DNA from: JANWHZ01 sp041487535
Lineage (GTDB): Bacteria > Patescibacteriota > Saccharimonadia > Saccharimonadales > UBA4665
Assembly: GCA_041487535.1 (NCBI GenBank)
Contig: JBGPNM010000025.1
Coordinates: 1 to 15,471, forward strand
Length of the DNA stretch: 15,471 bases
Direction: 5' to 3'
The translations under genes were made by a program, and so were the position numbers. Numbering within the stretch: the stretch's first letter is position 1; every line of letters begins with the position of its first letter. Shown in pieces: positions 1 to 4,573 of the stretch. The notes below the pieces were generated by a model. That model saw nothing but the letters and a program-made list of their open reading frames with translations. It was not told where the DNA came from and ran no database searches.

Positions 1-7
1 CACACTT

Positions 8-26
8 TGCCCGCGCAAGTCGGGCA
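8..26. repeat. short hairpin upstream of first gene
   Basis: TGCCCG (8-13) and CGGGCA (21-26) form a perfect 6-bp stem with a 7-nt loop. No T-tract follows on either strand, so a terminator is not supported. It could be a leader structure of the gene at 55 or the end of an upstream unit outside the window. Confidence 0.3.
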
Positions 27-54
27 TTGCGAATTAAATGAAAGAGGGTACTAT

Positions 55-264
55 ATGGCAAATTATTTCGAACGCGAAGGTGGGTCCCAAGAAAAAGTTA
101 ACGGGGAGGGTGGTGAAGGCGCTCAGACCGAGCCAACGATTACCCAAGAAACTCTAGCCGGGGCAATAAAGGAGGCTTTATTCCCCTTGCCGGAGGCAGG
201 TACGGGTGGCGAGGAGGGGCAGGGTTCTGCACAGGAGGGCACCCAAGATCAACAGGGCTCGTAA
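55..264 (+). CDS. small acidic Gly/Gln/Glu-rich protein, unknown function
   Basis: A 69-aa protein of no family I recognise. The start at 55 is chosen because AAAGAGGG lies a few bases upstream of this ATG; an in-frame upstream start at 7 has no such site. The protein is strongly acidic (13 Asp/Glu against 3 Lys/Arg) and very Gly-rich (14 Gly). A short central stretch (about residues 26-47: TEPTITQETLAGAIKEALFP) could form a helix, and the flanks look disordered. There is no signal peptide, membrane segment or cysteine. It stands alone on the + strand facing the - strand small genes. Low-complexity composition makes a false ORF possible, but the ribosome-binding site and clean start argue for a real gene. 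Confidence 0.5.
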   Translation: MANYFEREGGSQEKVNGEGGEGAQTEPTITQETLAGAIKEALFPLPEAGTGGEEGQGSAQEGTQDQQGS

Positions 265-628
265 GAACAACACTCTTGTTGCATTCGGCGACGCGTACTG
301 TAGATTCGAGAGCCGTGAAGGCGGTATGCGCGAGCGATGTATAACGCTAAAGGAACGTGGTCTCATTGGCGAGTATCATCTCTTGATTCTTCCTCTAGCA
401 CCTGGACTGGGAAACGTCTCTTTGACGGTAGTATCAAGGACAGCTTAAACCTATCGAAACAAAGTCGTTTGAAGACAAAGGGATCGTTTTAGCTACGTAT
501 CAGATCGTATAAGGGTAAACTAAGATAAGAGCTTTGGCATGGGTATTTAAACGGTTGACGAAAACGTATACAAAAGGTCTGTAAGGGTGCTGCCTCGTTT
601 CGCTTTACGCAATGCGGAAAGTTATGCG
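265..628. other. 364-nt stretch without a supportable gene
   Basis: Between the convergent genes ending at 264 and 629 I see no convincing coding frame. A weak dyad CAACA-CTCT-TGTTG (268-281) follows the first gene, but without a T-run. Two TTGACG hexamers (422-427, 555-560) resemble -35 boxes but lack good -10 partners. ORFs at 206-448 (+) and 178-366 (-) have poor starts and unlikely composition. The stretch could hold an unrecognised RNA or be decayed sequence. Confidence 0.5.
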
Positions 629-835
629 TTACTGCCCGGTCGTGTCGTTCTCGATTGCTTCCGCGTCAAGCAGCAACGCTGTTGCGTTAGAGTCATCGTA
701 GGCTCGCTCCGACTCTCGCGCTCCTTCTTCAGTAGCCTCATCAGCATTGGCCTCAATGTAATCTCTTGTGAGTTGTAGGTACTCAGTATTTAGCGCGATT
801 TCGTCCGTGAGTTGATGTGGTAGTTCTTGTGCCAT
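629..835 (-). CDS. small acidic helical protein, unknown function
   Basis: A 68-aa protein without a recognised family. It starts at ATG 835 with the ribosome-binding site GGGAGA about 7 nt upstream, and has its own promoter (868-897). It is very acidic (18 Asp/Glu against 3 Arg, no Lys), with no Cys, signal peptide or membrane segment. Residues 10-46 (from TDEIALNTEYL through EEGARESERAY) look helical with heptad-like hydrophobic spacing. It lies downstream, on the same strand, of two other small genes. Charge and size would suit a DNA-mimic, antitoxin or regulatory peptide, but nothing in the sequence decides between these. I am fairly sure it is a gene because start, RBS and promoter agree. 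Confidence 0.6.
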   Translation of the reverse strand: MAQELPHQLTDEIALNTEYLQLTRDYIEANADEATEEGARESERAYDDSNATALLLDAEAIENDTTGQ

Positions 836-867
836 GTATGCGTCTCCCGTTAAGCTGGCTCGGTTAT

Positions 868-897
868 TTTATACTACACATAGTAATTGATCAACAA
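868..897 (-). promoter_or_regulatory. sigma-70 promoter of the 68-aa gene
   Basis: On the minus strand TTGTTG (897-892), an 18-nt spacer, then TATAAA (873-868). The predicted transcript starts about 25 nt before the RBS/ATG at 835. An 8-bp perfect palindrome TTGATCAA (888-895) overlaps the -35 end and could be an operator. Confidence 0.5.
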
Positions 898-954
898 AAA
901 CACTTGCTTCCTGTACTCGCGATGGATCGGCTAACGAAAGGCACTTCCCAGAGC

Positions 955-973
955 ATAAAATCTTGACACAAGA
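955..973 (-). terminator. weak intrinsic terminator candidate after the 54-aa gene
   Basis: On the minus strand TCTTG-TGT-CAAGA (973-961) is followed at once by TTTTAT (960-955). The stem is only 5 bp and not GC-rich, so termination would be inefficient. It sits 40 nt downstream of the 54-aa gene and before the promoter of the next gene. Confidence 0.3.
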
Positions 974-1012
974 CGCGTTGTTGGACGTGACATGCGAACA
1001 CGGCAAGGTGTG

Positions 1013-1177
1013 CTATTCGGTTGCCAGAGTGTAGTTTCGGGCACGAACTACATCAGCGTCTTCTTCGGTCATTGCTCCTTCATCAACCAGCTCTACTAGT
1101 GTTTCCTCCAGTAGTTCGTCTAGGGCCTTATCGGCCTCATCCGGTTGCGCAGGAGGCATTTCATGGTTTTGTGTCAT
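1013..1177 (-). CDS. 54-aa acidic protein, unknown function
   Basis: Starts at ATG 1177 behind an excellent ribosome-binding site (AAGGAGATGTAAAAG-ATG) and ends with TAG at 1013-1015. It is very acidic (16 Asp/Glu against 3 Lys/Arg), with no Cys and no membrane segment. After a Pro/Gln-rich start (PPAQPDE, residues 8-14) residues 15-33 (ADKALDELLEETLVELVDE) form a clear amphipathic helix. A second acidic segment 36-47 (MTEEDADVVRAR) resembles the start of a small helical hairpin. It lies 64 nt after the Cys-rich gene on the same strand, so the two probably share one mRNA. No family was recognised. The strong RBS makes a real, well-translated gene likely despite the size. Confidence 0.65.
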   Translation of the reverse strand: MTQNHEMPPAQPDEADKALDELLEETLVELVDEGAMTEEDADVVRARNYTLATE

Positions 1178-1241
1178 CTTTTACATCTCCTTACTTGATA
1201 TCTTGAAAATCACCTGGCGAACCTATGTATTTGCGCCACAA

Positions 1242-1496
1242 TTACTGACATGGCTGCTGGGGTTGGCAGGCGCAACCTGGTGTGCCAAATCCCGAGCATC
1301 CCTCACAGACTGCTGGCTCGTCTTCGTGACCTGCACCAGGGTCATTGCCTGCGAGGTTAGCCATACAACACCCGTCCTGGTAGAGGCCTGGGCAACCTTC
1401 GCATATACTTTCGCTGCTTATTTCGCCCAGCAGTTTTATGATCGGTGTTTGATAGGCACGTGTTTCTGTTACTCCAACTAATTGTTCAACTGCCAT
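1242..1496 (-). CDS. 84-aa Cys-rich protein with duplicated C-x2-C-x7-C module
   Basis: Starts at ATG 1496, with AAAGAAAGG about 5 nt upstream; a longer frame reaching 1625 runs into the inverted-repeat element and lacks this support. Residues 1-30 are Cys-free (MAVEQLVGVTETR then KLLGEISSES) and leader-like. The rest has nine Cys in two modules of equal spacing: CEGCPGLYQDGCC (32-44) and CEGCSGFGTPGCAC (64-77), plus a last Cys at 83. Each reads C-E-G-C-x-G-[LF]-x3-G-C. The spacer 45-63 is acidic and Gly-rich. There is no signal peptide or membrane segment. It could be a metal-binding knuckle protein or a leader-core peptide precursor of RiPP type. No maturase is visible in the window, so neither is proven. 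The 54-aa acidic gene follows, probably cotranscribed. Confidence 0.65.
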   Translation of the reverse strand: MAVEQLVGVTETRAYQTPIIKLLGEISSESICEGCPGLYQDGCCMANLAGNDPGAGHEDEPAVCEGCSGFGTPGCACQPQQPCQ

Positions 1497-1526
1497 AAAA
1501 CCTTTCTTTGGATAAGATTCGAGTAT

Positions 1527-1555
1527 ATTGTAGCGTTGCAGGCGCTGACCGACAA
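1527..1555 (-). promoter_or_regulatory. promoter of the Cys-rich gene
   Basis: On the minus strand TTGTCG (1555-1550), a 17-nt spacer, then TACAAT (1532-1527). It gives a short leader with the RBS before ATG 1496. It lies just outside the left end of the inverted-repeat element (1568-1772), so the element could influence it but does not contain it. Confidence 0.5.
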
Positions 1556-1567
1556 GGGTAAATCTTA

Positions 1568-1772
1568 GAGCTAATTCACATCCCCCTGTTACAGGTAAAA
1601 CCAAAACAGCGCCCATGATTTTCAATCTGTTTTCTTATGAGGAAGCGTACTTGTAGAGTACGGTGACAAGTAAAAAACAGATTGAAAGTGGGCGACACTA
1701 CACCCCATGAAACATGGTTTCATGGGGACCCCGACCTTTGGTTTTGGCCGACAGGGAGATGTGAATTAGCTC
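1568..1772. mobile_element. 205-bp MITE-like element with 22-bp terminal inverted repeats
   Basis: The ends are inverted copies: GAGCTAATTCACAT at 1568-1581 and its complement at 1759-1772, extending inward to about 22 bp with one mismatch (1568-1589 against 1751-1772). Further inside, the arms keep matching in order: TTTGGTTTT (1737-1745) with 1597-1605, TGGGCG (1689-1694) with 1610-1615, and a perfect 14-bp arm (1620-1633 with 1674-1687). A central hairpin TACTTGT/ACAAGTA lies between. Both ends are flanked by TTA (1565-1567, 1773-1775), as a 3-bp target duplication would be. There is no plausible ORF inside. It fills the gap between the 153-aa orphan and the Cys-rich gene. It may be a non-autonomous transposon relic or, alternatively, a large structured RNA or regulatory dyad. 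The 3-bp flank alone is weak evidence. Confidence 0.55.
1703..1727. repeat. perfect 11-bp-arm palindrome inside the element
   Basis: CCCCATGAAAC (1703-1713), the 3-nt loop ATG, then GTTTCATGGGG (1717-1727). It has no counterpart in the left arm of the surrounding inverted repeat, so it looks like a separate insertion or hairpin module. No T-run follows on either strand. Confidence 0.7.
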
Positions 1773-1799
1773 TTAGCTGCCGTTCGGAGAGCGGTTACA

Positions 1800-2261
1800 T
1801 TATCCGCCTGATCCGGTTGTGTCAGGTCGAGCGGTTGCAGCATCCAGCAGCTGCCGGGCTACGTTTCGGCTCACACGGTGCCGTATAGCATCCCAACGGT
1901 TTAATTGTGTTATGGCCCATAAGCCTTCCAATACCATTGACGTAAGCACAGGGTGTAGTACTACAGGCGTGGTTTTAGAATCGAAGTCAGCCTTCCTCCA
2001 GGCGGCCCTTTCCCTGACGCTTTCGTCGTCGTTCGGCATAAAGTAACCCAGGCAGGCAGATGCTTCTGCCATCAGGGTAGCAATGACGTCTTCATCAGTC
2101 ACTTCTTGGAGCGCCTGTCGGTATAAGGCAGCATGCACCCGCTTGGCTGCTACGTTGAGACTAGACACCAGTTCGGGGAATTCCGTTAGTTTGGCGCCCA
2201 ACACAGCATAGCTAAGGTCAGTTTGGCCCTCTAGGATTAGTCCCGCTTCGCTTGGTTTCAC
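1800..2261 (-). CDS. 153-aa orphan protein, unknown function
   Basis: The start is placed at GTG 2261 because a near-perfect ribosome-binding site (AGGAGG, 5-nt spacing) and a promoter (2282-2310) sit directly upstream; the frame stays open to 2378, but that extension lies across the promoter and has unlikely composition. The protein looks mostly helical and soluble, with no signal peptide or membrane segment and one Cys. It has a hydrophobic N-half (residues about 9-60: LILEGQTDLSYAVLGAKLTE onward), acidic patches (EVTDEDV, MPNDDESVRERA), and a basic C-end (RWDAIRHRVSRNVARQ) followed by a polar tail DTTGSGG. No family recognised. The MITE-like element begins 27 nt after its stop. It is divergent from the CHAP gene and shares the 2262-2456 control region with it. 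Confidence 0.6.
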   Translation of the reverse strand: MKPSEAGLILEGQTDLSYAVLGAKLTEFPELVSSLNVAAKRVHAALYRQALQEVTDEDVIATLMAEASACLGYFMPNDDESVRERAAWRKADFDSKTTPVVLHPVLTSMVLEGLWAITQLNRWDAIRHRVSRNVARQLLDAATARPDTTGSGG

Positions 2262-2281
2262 AGTCTCCTCCTCAGCTTTAT

Positions 2282-2310
2282 ATTTAAACAGTAATTGTGT
2301 GGCAGTGCAA
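2282..2310 (-). promoter_or_regulatory. promoter of the 153-aa orphan gene
   Basis: On the minus strand TTGCAC (2310-2305), a 17-nt spacer, then TTAAAT (2287-2282). A start some 12 nt before the AGGAGG site follows naturally, which supports GTG 2261 as the true start. Confidence 0.5.
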
Positions 2311-2384
2311 AAAATTGGCTGTAGCGGAGAATGGCTTACTCCGTCGGCACAAGCTGCAGCCATGCCATCCCAGGGCAAGCATAG

Positions 2385-2414
2385 TTGACAATAAGCATAG
2401 AATATTGTTATATT
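2385..2414 (+). promoter_or_regulatory. promoter of the CHAP gene with flanking direct repeats
   Basis: A consensus TTGACA (2385-2390) is followed by an 18-nt spacer and TATATT (2409-2414), or TTATAT at 17 nt. AAGCATAG occurs at 2377-2384 and 2393-2400, bracketing the -35 box with a 16-bp period, and CTATGC, the inverted core, lies over the start codon (2455-2460). These could be binding sites for a regulator. Confidence 0.55.
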
Positions 2415-2456
2415 TCAAATAGTATTAAATCTAAGGGAGCGTGTAGCGGCTAAGCT

Positions 2457-3110
2457 ATGCCTGAATTACGAAATTTGCTGCCGATACGGGCAAAAGATGC
2501 CTTCTTGTCGTTGCCGAAAGAGGTGAAGGTTAGCTTGGGCCTGGGGGCTCTGTTATTTGTCCCCCTCCTAGTAGTGCTTATGGTGTCTGCGGTCAATGCG
2601 TTTATACGGCCGGCAGCTGCATCCTATGCGTATGGTATCAGCGAGGAGTACGGCGATGACCACGCCTATTACTGCAAGCACCTGGCGATGTCCGGCGCAA
2701 AAATGCCGATCATATGCCAGGCGCCGGAAATGTTTGCGAGCGCGTTTATTTCCGGTTATGCCGGTTATTCGCCGACAACGCGGTATGCCGGTGACCAGTA
2801 CGCCTTTGGTAATTGCACGTACTGGGCCGCCCTGCGCCGGGCGCAAATGGGCAGGCCCGTACCAAATACCTGGGGAGACGCGGTCTACTGGGCGGGCAGG
2901 GCAGAGCTTGGCGGCTACGCCGTGGACCACACCCCTGCCCGCGGGGCGATAATGCAGACCAGTTGGGGTTCTGGCCATGTTGCTTACGTCGAGAGCGTTG
3001 ACGCCAACGGCACCTGGCATATATCCGAAATGAATGTCGTTGGCTTTAACAAGGTGGACTATAGGGCGATGCCGCCTGCGGCGGCCGGACGGTACGAGTT
3101 TATCCACTAG
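2457..3110 (+). CDS. membrane-anchored CHAP-domain peptidoglycan amidase/endopeptidase
   Basis: A 217-aa protein. Residues 1-24 are basic, 25-50 form one membrane segment (signal anchor; cleavage near AAAS 53-56 is possible), and about 105-217 form a CHAP (NlpC/P60-like) hydrolase domain. The catalytic Cys is C120 in FGNCTYW, the His is H174 in SGHVAYVE, and E191/N193 in ISEMN supplies the third residue. Such domains cut amide or peptide bonds in peptidoglycan outside the membrane. C73 and C87, ahead of the domain, could form a disulfide. ATG 2457 is the first start after a stop; the RBS is poor (GGGAG lies 17 nt away). It precedes the response regulator on the same strand, consistent with a role in wall growth, division or host-cell contact. 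The family call is firm; substrate bond and biological role are not. Confidence 0.88.
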   Translation: MPELRNLLPIRAKDAFLSLPKEVKVSLGLGALLFVPLLVVLMVSAVNAFIRPAAASYAYGISEEYGDDHAYYCKHLAMSGAKMPIICQAPEMFASAFISGYAGYSPTTRYAGDQYAFGNCTYWAALRRAQMGRPVPNTWGDAVYWAGRAELGGYAVDHTPARGAIMQTSWGSGHVAYVESVDANGTWHISEMNVVGFNKVDYRAMPPAAAGRYEFIH

Positions 3111-3173
3111 GCGTCTCTGTGCTGCAGCGTATGCATCGGCTCCATAGTAATAAGACGGTACGAATTTGTGAAT

Positions 3174-3201
3174 TTGGCAATCGGACCGATTGTATTAGAA
3201 T
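3174..3201 (+). promoter_or_regulatory. response-regulator promoter with 13-bp operator-like dyad
   Basis: TTGGCA (3174-3179), a 16-nt spacer and TAGAAT (3196-3201). The spacer holds AATCGG-A-CCGATT (3179-3191), a perfect dyad. The expected transcript start (about 3208-3209) coincides with ATG 3209, suggesting a leaderless mRNA and repression by a factor binding the dyad, possibly the regulator's own partner. Confidence 0.5.
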
Positions 3202-3208
3202 GAAGCAT

Positions 3209-3631
3209 ATGGATGAATTCGGCTCGCTGGCGAAAATCGTAATTGTGGAAGATAATGCCAGCCTGGCTGATATTTACAAGACCCGGCTTGAGCTTTTGGG
3301 CTACATTTGTTTTGTCGCGCATGACGGCATAGAGGCTGTGGTGCTTATTGAAAAAGAACGTCCGAGCTTGGTGCTTCTGGATTTGATGCTGCCGAAAATA
3401 GCGGGCAATCAGGTACTGCAATTGATGCGCTCGACTGAGTGGGGCAAAGATATCAAGGTATTCGTTGTCTCCAACCTGAATGAAGCGGACGCGCCCCAGG
3501 GGCTCCGCGAAAACCGCATTGAGGGCTATGCAGTAAAAGCTAACTTGTCGAACGACCAAATTGATCAGCTCGTCAACAACATTCTTAGGCCAGGCATCAA
3601 ATTGCGGCCGGTTGACGTAAACTCGGCTTAA
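3209..3631 (+). CDS. receiver-only response regulator
   Basis: A 140-aa protein that is one REC domain (residues about 8-128) with no DNA-binding or enzymatic output domain; the last 12 residues are a short tail. The phosphoacceptor is D58 in LLDLMLP; the acidic pocket is E14/D15 in VEDN; the switch residue is S88 in VVSN; the conserved Lys is K110 in AVKA. All key positions are intact, so it should accept phosphate from a histidine kinase, not present in this window. Such single-domain regulators work by protein contact (CheY-like) or in phosphorelays. The start at 3209 is chosen from the promoter position; ATG 3200 is in frame, giving three more residues, and the first start at 3119 lies upstream of the promoter. 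It follows the CHAP gene by 98 nt. Confidence 0.85.
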   Translation: MDEFGSLAKIVIVEDNASLADIYKTRLELLGYICFVAHDGIEAVVLIEKERPSLVLLDLMLPKIAGNQVLQLMRSTEWGKDIKVFVVSNLNEADAPQGLRENRIEGYAVKANLSNDQIDQLVNNILRPGIKLRPVDVNSA

Positions 3632-3710
3632 GAGCCGGGAATTTACCGTAGCATTTCGGGGCATTACTCTCCTATAAAATGTGCGAGAGTTGTATAGTGG
3701 TAATACATCG

Positions 3711-3739
3711 TTGCTATCTCAGCAATATTGCTCTATAAT
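3711..3739 (+). promoter_or_regulatory. promoter of the GT2-GT4 unit with TTGCT/AGCAA dyads
   Basis: TTGCTA (3711-3716), an exact 17-nt spacer and consensus TATAAT (3734-3739). The spacer is almost filled by the palindrome AGCAATATTGCT (3721-3732), and the -35 box starts with another TTGCT half-site, giving three alternating half-sites. A further dyad TGTAT/ATACA lies at 3691-3707. This layout is typical of a repressed promoter. Confidence 0.65.
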
Positions 3740-3750
3740 CATCTCAGAAT

Positions 3751-3785
3751 AACGACCGAGGGTGTCCGCGCCATTGGTCGTTTTT
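3751..3785 (+). terminator. possible attenuator hairpin in the GT2 leader
   Basis: AACGACC (3751-3757) pairs with GGTCGTT (3776-3782), with an inner stem GGTG/CGCC (3761-3764/3769-3772). A T-run ends at 3785. It lies between the promoter and the GT2 start, so if it works as a terminator it would attenuate the operon. Only three unpaired T remain after the stem, so termination may be weak. Confidence 0.4.
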
Positions 3786-3808
3786 AATTGGGCGAACAGG
3801 AGCGGTAC

Positions 3809-4570
3809 ATGAGCAGTCGCGTCAAGCAGCTCGTTACGGTTGTCATCCCGTGTTACAACGAGGCTGGAAACATAGATCAGGTGGTACGAGGCTTTCATAC
3901 TAGCGAGCTGGTGAAAGAGGCCTTCGATTTCGATATTCTCGTCGTTGACAACAACTCTGCGGACGGCACTGCCGAGATCGCCGGCCAAGCCGGCGCTCGG
4001 GTAATTCATGAGCCCCGGCAAGGTAAGGGCTATGCAATGCGGACTGGCTTCCGTAACATTCACCCCAATGCCACCTATGTTGTCATGCTCGACGGAGACG
4101 GTACGTATCGGCCGGATGAGGCGCTGCGCCTGCTTGAACCGCTGCACCACAATTTCTGTGAAGTCGTTATCGGATCGCGGCTCGGCGGGAAGATGTATGA
4201 CCGGCCGATGCGCTTTGGCAACCGCGGCTTCAACTGGTTGTGCGTGCACATCGTGCGGATATTCTACCGGGCGAACGTTACCGACGTCCTGAGCGGGTAC
4301 TATGCCTGGAAACGCGACATCATAGAGGAGCTTGTGCCGCATTTGTATGCATCCGGCTTCGCGCTCGAGATGGAGATGATAACTAAAATGGCACGCATGA
4401 AACATGACATGTACTCCGTGCCAATCAGTTATCACAAGCGATCATTCGGTACCGGGATACGCGCCATTGATAGCATTCCGATACTAAAGATGTTTGCCAA
4501 GAACCTGCTATGGACGCCCCGGTCCAAGATTGCAAAAGCGGCCGCCAAAGAAATAGTAGTGTCCAATTAA
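3809..4570 (+). CDS. family 2 glycosyltransferase, polyprenyl-phosphate sugar synthase type
   Basis: A 253-aa GT-A fold enzyme of the DPM1/Alg5 class. These move a hexose from a nucleotide sugar to polyprenyl phosphate on the inner membrane face, making donors for outer-face (GT-C) transferases. Motifs in order: VVIPCYNEAGNI (11-22), VVDNNSADGT (45-54), QGKGYAMRTG (71-80), the metal-binding MLDGDGTY with D95/D97, IGSRL (121-125), and DVLSGYYAWKRD (159-170). No membrane segments follow, so it resembles DPM1 rather than the longer GtrB/ArnC forms. The start is ATG 3809, with AGGAG 6 nt upstream; an upstream in-frame TTG at 3788 lacks this. The GT4 gene begins 3 nt after its stop. The GT-C-like fusion at 7893-11237 is a natural user of its product. 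The sugar cannot be told. Confidence 0.85.
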   Translation: MSSRVKQLVTVVIPCYNEAGNIDQVVRGFHTSELVKEAFDFDILVVDNNSADGTAEIAGQAGARVIHEPRQGKGYAMRTGFRNIHPNATYVVMLDGDGTYRPDEALRLLEPLHHNFCEVVIGSRLGGKMYDRPMRFGNRGFNWLCVHIVRIFYRANVTDVLSGYYAWKRDIIEELVPHLYASGFALEMEMITKMARMKHDMYSVPISYHKRSFGTGIRAIDSIPILKMFAKNLLWTPRSKIAKAAAKEIVVSN

Positions 4571-4573
4571 ATC

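Noticed and set aside
178..366. 62-aa Arg/Leu-rich - strand ORF
   Set aside because: Antisense to the 55-264 gene for much of its length, no RBS, composition typical of a shadow frame.
206..448. 80-aa + strand ORF overlapping the end of the first small gene
   Set aside because: Its start lies inside the 55-264 gene without a ribosome site, and the protein has no domain-like pattern. A 40-aa internal start at ATG 325 has only a weak GAAGGCGG upstream.
1497..1625. N-terminal extension of the Cys-rich protein from 1625
   Set aside because: It would read through the left arm of the element and the promoter at 1527-1555; the RBS-supported start is 1496.
1567..1773. integron attC-type recombination site
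   Set aside because: The dyad is long enough, but the GTTRRRY and RYYYAAC core sites are not at its ends, and no integrase or cassette array is seen.
1682..1888. 68-aa + strand ORF through the right arm of the element
   Set aside because: Starts at TTG inside the inverted repeat, no RBS, and its second part is antisense to the 153-aa gene. Its resemblance to the upstream extension of the Cys-rich frame comes from the inverted repeat itself.
3680..3745. tRNA-like pattern (D-arm-like TGTAT-AGTGGTA-ATACA then a 5-bp stem)
   Set aside because: The anticodon-type loop lacks U33, and there is no T-arm GGTTCGA segment or acceptor pairing; the dyads are better read as operator sites around the promoter.
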